Source: Mycobacterium nebraskense (GTDB lineage Bacteria; Actinomycetota; Actinomycetes; Mycobacteriales; Mycobacteriaceae). From it: a DNA stretch of 64,000 nucleotides. Of this stretch, positions 19,127 through 26,805 are shown in pieces. Position 1 is the first letter of the stretch, and the number at the start of each line of letters is the position of its first letter. Where the stretch lies: positions 202,758 through 266,757 of the forward strand of contig NZ_LQPH01000066.1 of assembly GCF_002102255.1 (NCBI RefSeq), written 5' to 3'. A program made the translations under genes and the position numbers. Below the pieces are notes generated by a model. That model saw only the letters and a list, made by a program, of their open reading frames with translations. It had not been told where the DNA came from and did no database searches.

Positions 19127-20607
19127 ATCTGTTCGCGATGCTCGATCAGGCCGCGAGCCGGTTCCCCGATCGCGGCGCGGTGTATCACGGGGGGCGCCGC
19201 GTGTGCACTTGGGTTGAGTTGCGCGACCGGGCATTGCGACTGGCCGCGTCGATCCGGCAACAACACGGAGCGGGTGCTCGAATCGCGATCGCGACCCACA
19301 ACCGCCCCGAGATCATCGAGTTGATGTTCGCGATCTGGGCCGCCGAATGCGTCGTCGTCCCGATCAACTACAAGCTGCATCCGCGCGAGATGGCGCAAAT
19401 CCTCGACGATGCGGGCGCGGCACAGGTCTTCGCGTCATCGGCCATTGGCGCCGAACTCGCATCAATTTCCACAGCGCCAACGGAAATCATTGAGTCCGAA
19501 GCCTATTCACGGCGATTGACCGCCGCCCCATCGGCCCCGCCGCGCACCGATCCGTCGGCGCTGGCCTGGCTGTTCTACACCAGCGGGACCACCGGCCGAT
19601 CGAAGGGCGCGATGCTGTCGCACCGCAACCTCACGGCGATGGCGGTCGCGCACCTTGCCGACATCGACGCTCCGGAAGAGGACTGCAGCCTCGTGCACGC
19701 GGCACCGATGTCGCACGGCTCCGGCCTCTACGTCCTGCCGTACGTGCTGCGCGCTGCCCGCCAGGTAGTGCCCGAGTCGGGCGCATTCGATCCCGACGAG
19801 TTCCTCGATCTCTGCGAGCACCACCCGGCCACTAGCGCATTTCTGGCACCGACGATGGTGCAACGGCTGGTCGACACGGGCCGCGCCCGGCCGGCCAATC
19901 TTCGGACGATCGTCTACGGCGGCGGGCCCATGTATGTCGAATGCCTGAGGAAGGCGATTACGGCATTCGGCTCAGTCTTCGCGCAGATCTACGGGCAGGG
20001 CGAGTCACCGATGACCATCACCGGATTGCGCCGGGTCGATCACGACGCCGACGACGACGCGATCCTGGGTTCGGTCGGTTATGCGCGGTCGGGGATGGAG
20101 GTCGCGGTGCTGCGCGCGGACGGCGGCCCGGCGCCCGTCGGCGAGATCGGCGAGATCGTGTGCCGCGGAGACGCGATCATGTCCGGATACTGGCGAAATC
20201 CCGACGCGACCCGCTCCACGCTCAAAGACGGCTGGCTCTATACCGGCGATATGGGTTCCTTCGACGCGCGCGGTTTTCTCACGCTTCGGGATCGGTCGAA
20301 GGACGTCGTCATCAGCGGCGGGAGCAACATCTACCCCCGGGAGGTCGAGGAGGTCCTACTCGAACACCCGGGCGTCTCCGAGGCATGCGTGGTGGGCACA
20401 CCCGACGCCGAGTGGGGCGAGGTGGTTGTTGCGTTCATCGTCGGCGCGGTCGAGCCCGCGGCGTTGGATGCTCACCTGTTGCGGCGCATCGCCCGCTTCA
20501 AACGGCCCAAGCGCTACGAATTCATCGACGAGCTGCCGAAAAACAGCTACGGCAAGGTGCTCAGGCGGGAACTGCGCACAAGGTTGGCGCAGGGCCCCGT
20601 TGGTTAG
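19123..20607 (+). CDS. acyl-CoA synthetase/AMP-dependent ligase 2
   Basis: It is 494 residues from ATG 19123, which forms a 4-nt ATGA overlap with the SDR; the frame is open upstream but antisense there. Motifs are [59 protein letters not shown] and the C-terminal [12 protein letters not shown]. The short length and the [12 protein letters not shown] hinge are typical of FadD3/cyclohexanecarboxylate-type ligases that activate cyclic or alicyclic acids. It is the last gene of the plus operon. Its stop overlaps the convergent alcohol dehydrogenase stop by 4 nt. Confidence 0.92.
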   Translation: MNLFAMLDQAASRFPDRGAVYHGGRRVCTWVELRDRALRLAASIRQQHGAGARIAIATHNRPEIIELMFAIWAAECVVVPINYKLHPREMAQILDDAGAAQVFASSAIGAELASISTAPTEIIESEAYSRRLTAAPSAPPRTDPSALAWLFYTSGTTGRSKGAMLSHRNLTAMAVAHLADIDAPEEDCSLVHAAPMSHGSGLYVLPYVLRAARQVVPESGAFDPDEFLDLCEHHPATSAFLAPTMVQRLVDTGRARPANLRTIVYGGGPMYVECLRKAITAFGSVFAQIYGQGESPMTITGLRRVDHDADDDAILGSVGYARSGMEVAVLRADGGPAPVGEIGEIVCRGDAIMSGYWRNPDATRSTLKDGWLYTGDMGSFDARGFLTLRDRSKDVVISGGSNIYPREVEEVLLEHPGVSEACVVGTPDAEWGEVVVAFIVGAVEPAALDAHLLRRIARFKRPKRYEFIDELPKNSYGKVLRRELRTRLAQGPVG

Positions 20608-21764
20608 AGATCGGCGAAATCGATAATTCCGCGAATGTTGCGGCCCTCGCGCAGATCCACGAACGCCTCGTTGACCTGGTCGAGTTGGTAGTGGCGGGTG
20701 ACCAACTCGTCGAGTTTCACTGCGCCCGCCTGATACATCGACAACAGCAACGGCACGCTGGTGCGCGGATTCATCCCGCCATACAGCGCTCCCCTGAGTT
20801 GTTTGGCTGACAGCACCATCTCCTGCAGGATCAGCGGAACCACGGGCTCGGTATACGGGGTGATGCCGGTGACCACGCACGTCCCGCCTTTGCGGAGCAG
20901 CCTCATGGCCAACGGGATCAGGTCGACATGCACAACGCCGGCGGTCACGACGACGCGGTCGGCCATTACGCCGGCGGTGATGTCGGCCACCAGCGGTATT
21001 GCCTCCTCGGCGGAGACGGCGCTGTGCGTGGCACCGAAGATCTTGGCCGAATCCCGTTTGTACTCAACGGGGTCCACCGCGACGACATAGGTTGCGCCAG
21101 CGGCGCGGGCCCCTTGCAGGGCATTCATCCCGACACCACCGGTACCTATGACTACGACGGTGTCACCGGGTTCGGTGCCCGCCGAAACCGTTGCCGAGCC
21201 CCAGCCCGTGCTGACGCCGCATGACACCAGCGAGGCGGCATGGAACGGGATCGCGTCATCGATCTTGATGACCGACCTTTCCGTCAGCACCGCATATTCG
21301 GCGAATGTGCCGAGCTGGCCGTAAGCCATGAGGTTTTCGTCGCCGAGATGCCGGCGACAGGTTCCGTCGGTGGGCATCTCCCTCGAGAACAAACTTGCGC
21401 CGGCGTCGCAGATGTAGCTCTGACCGTTCACGCAGAACCGGCAACTGCCGCACGCGGGAATGAACGACATCGCCACGTGGTCCCCCGGCCGCACCGTCGT
21501 CACGCCTGGCCCGATTTCTTCGACGACACCAGCGCCTTCGTGACCACCGAGCATCGGGAACCAGTCCGGCTCAGGGATGCCGGTTGAGGCCAGCACCTCG
21601 GGGGTCGGCAAAACGTCGCCGGTGAACAGATGGTCGTCGGAGTGGCAGATTCCGGCGACGGCCATCCGTACCAGGACCTCACCGGCCCGGGGCGGATCGA
21701 GCTCAATCTCGAGGATCTCCCAGTCCTGGCCGACCCCGCGGATCACAGCGGCGCGACACTTCAT
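20604..21764 (-). CDS. zinc alcohol dehydrogenase, NDMA-dependent type
   Basis: The start at ATG 21764 has GGAGG about 5 nt upstream; length 386 residues. Catalytic zinc ligands are Cys40 (GICHSDDH), His75/Glu76 (GGHEGAG) and a Cys in VSCGVSTGWG. The structural zinc loop is CGSCRFCVNGQSYIC. The Rossmann motif is VVIGTGGVG. It belongs to the mycobacterial family with tightly bound nicotinamide that needs an artificial acceptor (NDMA) in vitro and often a mycofactocin-type carrier in vivo. It faces the plus catabolic operon tail to tail and likely oxidises an alcohol in the same pathway. A paralogue lies at 56114. Confidence 0.93.
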   Translation of the reverse strand: MKCRAAVIRGVGQDWEILEIELDPPRAGEVLVRMAVAGICHSDDHLFTGDVLPTPEVLASTGIPEPDWFPMLGGHEGAGVVEEIGPGVTTVRPGDHVAMSFIPACGSCRFCVNGQSYICDAGASLFSREMPTDGTCRRHLGDENLMAYGQLGTFAEYAVLTERSVIKIDDAIPFHAASLVSCGVSTGWGSATVSAGTEPGDTVVVIGTGGVGMNALQGARAAGATYVVAVDPVEYKRDSAKIFGATHSAVSAEEAIPLVADITAGVMADRVVVTAGVVHVDLIPLAMRLLRKGGTCVVTGITPYTEPVVPLILQEMVLSAKQLRGALYGGMNPRTSVPLLLSMYQAGAVKLDELVTRHYQLDQVNEAFVDLREGRNIRGIIDFADL

Positions 21765-21825
21765 TGCGACCTCCTTGATGTCTCGTGGCATTCGAGGCGC
21801 CGCGGCGGGCGCAGGCGAGAATCCA

Positions 21826-22302
21826 TCATCGCGTGTCTCGGTAATCGGATTCGAAGTGCCTCCGAATGCCGGCCAGCATCTCGACGTGCGCCTTGACGGC
21901 TTCACGCGTCGTCATCGGGGCCAGCAGCCGGGGCGCAGCTATCCGGATTCGCTCGGTCACGCGCGTGCCCGCCGCGATCGGCTCGAAGCGCACCGTTCCG
22001 CGCAGGTGCACCCCCGGGGACTGGTCGGCCTCGGTCAGCACGTCGCCTGCCGCCGGCACCCGCAGCCGCGCGCGGTAGGTGATCTTCATCGTGAACGGCC
22101 CCAAGGGGATCCGGTCCCGCACCCGATAACTGTGGAGGTAACCGTCCGGGGTTTCATTGCGCGACAACGTCTCCACGGACACGATGAGCGGGTGGACGAG
22201 CTTGATGTTGTCCAGGTCCACGTAGAAATCGCGGACCTGGTCCGGGGGTGCCGGCACCTCCTCCGTCAGCGTGTGCTCGGCGTGGGCGACCCACCAGCTC
22301 AT
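21826..22302 (-). CDS. SRPBCC (polyketide cyclase/START-like) protein
   Basis: It is 158 residues from ATG 22302, which overlaps the rhomboid stop as ATGA. The pattern is that of the SRPBCC hydrophobic-ligand fold: N-terminal EHTLTEEVPAPPDQVRDFYVDLDN, a central strand-rich half and a C-terminal helix TTREAVKAHVEMLAGIRRHFES. No catalytic residues can be assigned. Coupling to a membrane protease is unusual for this family. It lies 61 nt upstream of the alcohol dehydrogenase start on the same strand, so readthrough is possible. Confidence 0.8.
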   Translation of the reverse strand: MSWWVAHAEHTLTEEVPAPPDQVRDFYVDLDNIKLVHPLIVSVETLSRNETPDGYLHSYRVRDRIPLGPFTMKITYRARLRVPAAGDVLTEADQSPGVHLRGTVRFEPIAAGTRVTERIRIAAPRLLAPMTTREAVKAHVEMLAGIRRHFESDYRDTR

Positions 22303-23165
22303 GCCGAGAACTCCGCGAGCAGCTGCGCCGTGCGCCACCAGATCAGCACGGCGAACACCGCCAGCACGATGATCGTCACCGCGGCCTGAATCATGTTGCG
22401 GCGCTGCCTTGGCGGGTAAACGTAGGCCGCGGCGACCAGCCCGCCCGTGACAAGCCCGCCCACATGCGCCTGCCAACTGATGCGCTGCGAACTAAACAGC
22501 GGGACAAGGAAAGTGAAGACCAGGTTGATCGCGATCACCACCACGACCCAGCGGACGTCCACTGCCAGCCGCTTGCCCACCACGAAGGTGGCACCGAACA
22601 GGCCGAAGATCGCACCCGAAGCGCCCGCCGTCGCCGTGTCGAGCGGCGAGATCAGGTAGACCAGCACCGAACCGCCCAACCCGCTCAGCGCATATAGCCC
22701 GCCGAAACGAATTCGGCCCAACCAGATTTCGAGTGGCGGACCCACCACGTACAACGCCCACATGTTGAACAGCAGGTGCGTCGCCCCGTAGTGCAAGAAC
22801 GCCGACGTCACCAAGCGGTAGACCTGACCGTCGGCGACCGCCGGCGGCCACAGCGCGAGCTGCTTCTCCAGATTCCCCGACGCCATCTGCAGCACGAACG
22901 CCAGCACGTTGATCGCGATCAGGGCGTACGTCAGCACAGGCGTGGCCGACCGCTGCCGCCCGCCGAAGCGGGTTCGCGGCTGCCGGATGGTCCGGGCGCC
23001 CGCCCGGACGCACTCCACGCACTGTTGACCCACGGCGGCGTTCCGCATGCAATCCCCGCAGATGTAGCGCTCACAACGGTTGCAGCGGACATACGTCGGG
23101 CGGCCCGGGTGCCGATAGCAAGTCGGAACCGCGGGCGGGGAATCCGGTGCGCTGGGTGCGCTCAT
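22299..23165 (-). CDS. rhomboid-family intramembrane serine protease with N-terminal zinc finger
   Basis: It is 288 residues from ATG 23165. The first about 55 residues hold a B-box-like zinc-binding cluster (CYRHP, RCNRCERYICGDC, QQCVECV). Six or more membrane helices follow, with HLLFNMWAL, the catalytic Ser183 in GASGAIFG and His234 in QAHVGGLVTG, so the protease site is intact. It cleaves membrane proteins within the bilayer. The architecture matches M. tuberculosis Rv0110. As in that genome it is divergent from ctpI, with several unrelated genes between them here. Confidence 0.92.
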   Translation of the reverse strand: MSAPSAPDSPPAVPTCYRHPGRPTYVRCNRCERYICGDCMRNAAVGQQCVECVRAGARTIRQPRTRFGGRQRSATPVLTYALIAINVLAFVLQMASGNLEKQLALWPPAVADGQVYRLVTSAFLHYGATHLLFNMWALYVVGPPLEIWLGRIRFGGLYALSGLGGSVLVYLISPLDTATAGASGAIFGLFGATFVVGKRLAVDVRWVVVVIAINLVFTFLVPLFSSQRISWQAHVGGLVTGGLVAAAYVYPPRQRRNMIQAAVTIIVLAVFAVLIWWRTAQLLAEFSA

Positions 23166-23265
23166 CGCCCTATTCTTGCCCGCATCGCCGGGCCGGGCGC
23201 AGCGCTTGAGCAAACCTGTTTTCTGGCCCACGCTGTTCGCCTACTGTGTTGTGCGTGGAGGCGAC

Positions 23266-23628
23266 GTGACCGAGGTGGGAGTGGTCGAGCGCTACCTGGA
23301 GTGCCTGGCCGCACACGACTGGGACGGTCTTGCCGCGACGATCGCCGACGACGGGTTGATCCGCGAGGGCCCGTTCTGCGATGTCGTCGAGGGCAAGCAG
23401 CACTACGTCGCCTACCTGCGCAAGGTCCTCACCAACTTGGCGGGTCATCGGTTGGAGGTGCAACGGGTTTCGCACGTGAACGCCCGCCTGTCCTACGTGG
23501 AGTTGACCGAGGCGTTCGAGATCGACGGGGCCACCAAGGTGTGGCCCGAATGCATCCTGTTCGAGCGGAGCGACGACGGGCGGATCTCTCACGTCAGCGT
23601 GTTCTTCAAGCAGCCCGGAGCGCAGTGA
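23266..23628 (+). CDS. SnoaL/NTF2-like protein
   Basis: It is about 120 residues, starting at GTG 23266 (GGAGG 4 nt upstream) or GTG 23275. The sequence VERYLECLAAHDWDGLAATIADDG and FCDVVEGKQHYVAYLRKVL is typical of the SnoaL-like/nuclear transport factor 2 cone fold; it ends in FKQPGAQ. The family includes small isomerases, hydrolases and ligand-binding proteins, and no catalytic dyad can be named here. It is divergent from the rhomboid gene and apparently monocistronic. Confidence 0.8.
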   Translation: MTEVGVVERYLECLAAHDWDGLAATIADDGLIREGPFCDVVEGKQHYVAYLRKVLTNLAGHRLEVQRVSHVNARLSYVELTEAFEIDGATKVWPECILFERSDDGRISHVSVFFKQPGAQ

Positions 23629-23688
23629 ACCGCCGGGGTGGCCCGGAAAGTATTCCCTCACTCGCGAAATTGACCTAGCGTGTGATGC

Positions 23689-23913
23689 GTGGAATCAAAC
23701 GGAACCCCGGAATTGGTGCCCGTCGAAACATTGCAGTCAGGTGATCCCATCATGGATTGCGGCCAGCGGTACATAGTTCTCGAATCGAAGGCCGTCGGCG
23801 ACAGCTGCGTGGTCCTCGAGCTCGAGTCCAGGGTGGACCACCAGCTGCAGGTCATCGAGAAGTCTTTCCCGACCGGGTACCACGTCAACAGGGCGAACCA
23901 CCGAATTTTATAG
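23689..23913 (+). CDS. small hypothetical protein
   Basis: It is 74 residues from GTG 23689, ending in VNRANHRIL. It has alternating hydrophobic strands (YIVLESKAVGDSCVVLELESRV) suggestive of a small beta-barrel and no recognised motif. Base composition is lower in GC than the neighbours, and no strong ribosome-binding site is seen. It may be real because the frame reads as a plausible folded protein. Confidence 0.45.
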   Translation: MESNGTPELVPVETLQSGDPIMDCGQRYIVLESKAVGDSCVVLELESRVDHQLQVIEKSFPTGYHVNRANHRIL

Positions 23914-24013
23914 CCCGAATTTACTCCGCCGAATATTGCGCGCGTAGCCGTTGGACGGCTACCGCGCATTTGTGTTATTCGGGGGCTGAAACGCCAAATG
24001 CGATCGGCCGGAG

Positions 24014-24751
24014 TCAGTCGCCGCGCGGCGGGCGTGGGTCGTTGGGGTCGCCCGGCTCGGGCTCACCGAACCAACGCGACGGCGCGCGCTCGCCGTATGC
24101 GTCGTGCCATTCCCACCACTCGTACGGCGCGGTTTGCGGGTACCCGTCCGGCGAGTCCTCCCAGTTTTCCTTGCGCCCGAGTGCGGTCATGTCGAGGTAG
24201 CTCCAGGTGTTGCCCAGCGCCTCGTCGCCGCGGTTGTTGATGAAGTAGGTCCGGAACACGCGGTCACCGTCATGGATGAACGCGTTCGTGCCGTGCCATT
24301 GGTCCACGCCGAAGTCGGCATCGAATCCGTCGGTGATCGTGTACCACGGCATCTGCCACCCCATCCGCGCCTTCAGCCGCGCGATGTCGGGCTGGGGCGC
24401 GCGCGAGGCGAACACCAGAGTCGTATCGCGAGCATTCAGATGGGCGAGGTGCCCCACGTGGTCGGCGATCATCGAGCAGCCGCGGCAGGCATGGTCGGGC
24501 CAGCCGTCGACGCCCGGCTCGAAGAAGGCGCGGTACACGATCAGCTGACGCCGGCCCCCGAAAAGCCCCAGCAGGCTCATCCTGCCCTCGGGGCCCTCGA
24601 ACGCGTATTCCGTGTCGACGGCCAGCCAGGGCATCCGCCGACGCGCTGCCGCCAAGGCGTCGTGCGCTCGCATCACTTCCTTCTCTTTCACCAACAGCTG
24701 TTCACGCGCGGCCGCCCAGTCCCGTGCCGACACGATGGGGGGAGTGTTCAT
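24014..24751 (-). CDS. DUF899 thioredoxin-like protein
   Basis: It is 245 residues from ATG 24751 with AAGGAGG upstream. Conserved DUF899 features are WLAVDTEYAFEGPEG near the N-terminus, QLIVYRAFF, the Cys-containing CRGCSMIADHVGHLAHLNARDTT and the C-terminal WSYLDMTALGRKE. The fold is thioredoxin-like, and CRGC replaces the classical CxxC position. Function in the family is unproven, with a redox role suspected. The gene is 30 nt behind an SDR and divergent from sigG, so it may belong to the regulon of that sigma factor. Confidence 0.85.
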   Translation of the reverse strand: MNTPPIVSARDWAAAREQLLVKEKEVMRAHDALAAARRRMPWLAVDTEYAFEGPEGRMSLLGLFGGRRQLIVYRAFFEPGVDGWPDHACRGCSMIADHVGHLAHLNARDTTLVFASRAPQPDIARLKARMGWQMPWYTITDGFDADFGVDQWHGTNAFIHDGDRVFRTYFINNRGDEALGNTWSYLDMTALGRKENWEDSPDGYPQTAPYEWWEWHDAYGERAPSRWFGEPEPGDPNDPRPPRGD

Positions 24752-24781
24752 GACGTTGTCCTCCTTGCGTTTTCGGCGGCC

Positions 24782-25543
24782 TCAGGCCACCGCTGACAGA
24801 CCCGTCGACGTGAGCAGATATGCGTCTCCGCTCCCGCTGTCACCGCCGGCGATCTCCAGGACCGACCGGCCCACCTGCTCCGCGCTGAGCGCGGGCCCAC
24901 CGGCCCGCACGAACGCCTCGACGTCGACCCCTTGCCGTTCGGCGTACGCCGCGACGGCTTTGGCTCCGAGGTCGGTGGCCGGCGTCAACCGCGGCAGGAC
25001 AGACACGAAGCGAATCCCCGATCCGGACCGCTGCGACTCGATGGCGGCATAGCTGGCGATGAACCTCACCGCCGCCTTCGCGCCGGCATAGCCCCCACTC
25101 AGCGGTGATCCGGCCAGGGCGGCGCCGCTGGACATGACGATCACCGAGCTGCCCGGCGCCAACGGACGTCGCAGTGCGTAGCGGGTCCAGTGAAACGCTT
25201 GTGCGACATCCACATTCCAGTTCTGACTGAAACTGTCCCAGCTCTGATCCTGTAGCGCGCTCATGTGGGGCGCCGCCCCCGCGCTCAACACGAGTGTGTG
25301 CGGCCGGTATTCGTCGATGAGCCGCTGTGCCGTCGCGGGATCGGCCGCGTCGGCGGCCACCGGCATGAAGCCACCGCCCAGCTCGTCGCGCACCTCCTCG
25401 AGACCGGATCGGGTGCGCGCGACCCCGACCACGTCGGCGCCGGCCTCCACCAAGGCGGCGGCGATGGCACGGCCGAATCCCCGGCTCGCCCCGGTCACGA
25501 TCGCCGTGGTGCCGGCCAGGCCATGAATTGTCACGGGCTCCAT
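24782..25543 (-). CDS. short-chain dehydrogenase beside sigG
   Basis: It is 253 residues from ATG 25543, chosen because GAGGA lies just upstream; the longer frame adds 12 weak residues. TGASRGFG is the cofactor motif. The active-site Ser and Tyr-x3-Lys are in SSGAALAGSPLSGGYAGAKAA, and LSAGAAPH replaces NNAG. It is the first gene of the SDR-DUF899 pair. The divergent promoter region shared with sigG contains a perfect inverted repeat. Confidence 0.87.
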   Translation of the reverse strand: MEPVTIHGLAGTTAIVTGASRGFGRAIAAALVEAGADVVGVARTRSGLEEVRDELGGGFMPVAADAADPATAQRLIDEYRPHTLVLSAGAAPHMSALQDQSWDSFSQNWNVDVAQAFHWTRYALRRPLAPGSSVIVMSSGAALAGSPLSGGYAGAKAAVRFIASYAAIESQRSGSGIRFVSVLPRLTPATDLGAKAVAAYAERQGVDVEAFVRAGGPALSAEQVGRSVLEIAGGDSGSGDAYLLTSTGLSAVA

Positions 25544-25601
25544 GTTCGTCCTCGCTCTCATTGAATGTGCCTTCACCAATTGAGATGCGGCGCGGCGCGC
25601 G

Positions 25602-25628
25602 AATTCATCGCCGGCGGACCGATGAATT
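25602..25628. promoter_or_regulatory. perfect 9-bp inverted repeat between the SDR and sigG
   Basis: AATTCATCG-N9-CGATGAATT is a perfect inverted repeat 59 bp upstream of the SDR start and 61 bp upstream of sigG. Its symmetric position in the divergent promoter suggests a regulator site; no regulator gene is adjacent. Confidence 0.5.
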
Positions 25629-25689
25629 TCCGCGGCCCGCTGTCTCTGTACTGGAGTAGCGTTCGGTCGCAGCCGAGACAGGAGAAGCC

Positions 25690-26646
25690 ATGCCGGCGAA
25701 AGAGGATTTCATCGCGCAGGCAGCGCCGTTTCGCGCGGAGTTGATCGCGCACTGTTACCGCATGCTCGGGTCGGTGCACGACGCCGAAGACCTCGTCCAG
25801 GAGACCTATCTCAACGGCTGGCGCGGCTACCAGGCGTTCGAGGAACGCGCGGCGTTGCGAACGTGGCTGTATCGGATCGCCACGACCGCCTGCCTGCGGG
25901 CATTGCAGAACCGCGCCCGCCGAGTGCTGCCGGCCGGGCTGGGCGACGGATCGATCGACCCGGACGCCAGCCTCGACGCGACCGCCGGCGCGCACGAGTG
26001 GCTGGAGCCCATCCCCGACTCGCTGATGTTCGCGACACCGGAGGACAACGTCACCGCGCGGCAAAGCGTGCGGCTGGCCGTGATGACGGCCCTGCAGGAG
26101 CTTCCCGCCCGCCAGCGGGCGGTACTCATCCTGCGCGACGTTGTGCAGTTCAGTGCCGCCGAGGTCGCCGAGCTGCTCGAAACGACACCGGCCGCGGTCA
26201 ACAGCTCACTGCAGCGGGCGCGGGTCCGCCTCGCCGAGCTTTCCCCGGCGGAGGAAAGCCTGTCCGAACCCGACGATGCCGAGCGCCGCGCCTTGCTCGA
26301 CCGCTATTGCGCGGCATTCGAAAACGCGGACATGGCCGCCCTCACCGCGCTGCTGCAAGCGGATGTGAAACTCGAAATGCCGCCTCTCCCTGTCTGGTTC
26401 ACCGGCCGCGACCCGGTGCTGCGGTTCCTCGCCGCGCGTGCCTTCGCCAAGGCCGGTGACATCGCGATGATCCCGACGGCCGCAAACGCGCAGCCCGCGG
26501 TCGCCGAGTACCGCCGCGGCGCCGACGGGGTGATGCGGGCCCATTCCATCCACGTCCTCACGGCGGGCGCCACCGGGATCGCCACCATCACCATCTTCCT
26601 GGACCCCGGCCTGTTCAGCAGGTTCGGTTTTCCGTCCAGCCGGTAG
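25690..26646 (+). CDS. sigG: ECF RNA polymerase sigma factor, SigG type, with SnoaL-like C-terminal domain
   Basis: It is 318 residues. Region 2 reads ELIAHCYRMLGSVHDAEDLVQETYLNGW, then RTWLYRIATTACL. A linker carries WLEPIPD as in M. tuberculosis SigG. Region 4 reads LPARQRAVLILRDVVQFSAAEVAELLETTPAAVNSSLQRAR. From about residue 200 a SnoaL-like domain follows (RYCAAFENADMAALTALL, PPLPVWFTGRD), which in such sigma factors regulates activity instead of a separate anti-sigma. No anti-sigma gene is adjacent. The SDR-DUF899 pair is divergent and is the likely local target. SigG versus SigJ assignment is from remembered motifs. Confidence 0.9.
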   Translation: MPAKEDFIAQAAPFRAELIAHCYRMLGSVHDAEDLVQETYLNGWRGYQAFEERAALRTWLYRIATTACLRALQNRARRVLPAGLGDGSIDPDASLDATAGAHEWLEPIPDSLMFATPEDNVTARQSVRLAVMTALQELPARQRAVLILRDVVQFSAAEVAELLETTPAAVNSSLQRARVRLAELSPAEESLSEPDDAERRALLDRYCAAFENADMAALTALLQADVKLEMPPLPVWFTGRDPVLRFLAARAFAKAGDIAMIPTAANAQPAVAEYRRGADGVMRAHSIHVLTAGATGIATITIFLDPGLFSRFGFPSSR

Positions 26647-26805
26647 CCTGTCTACAAGGGAAGCGACTGCGCCGCCGGTCACCGAAGGAAGACCCGACAC
26701 ATCGGAATCATCGGTGCCGTCGCACGGTCCACAGTTTCATGTGTGGACAGGTCCCCAGCCCCCCAGGATCATTAGGCGCGGTAGACGTAATTGAAGGGTG
26801 ACTGA

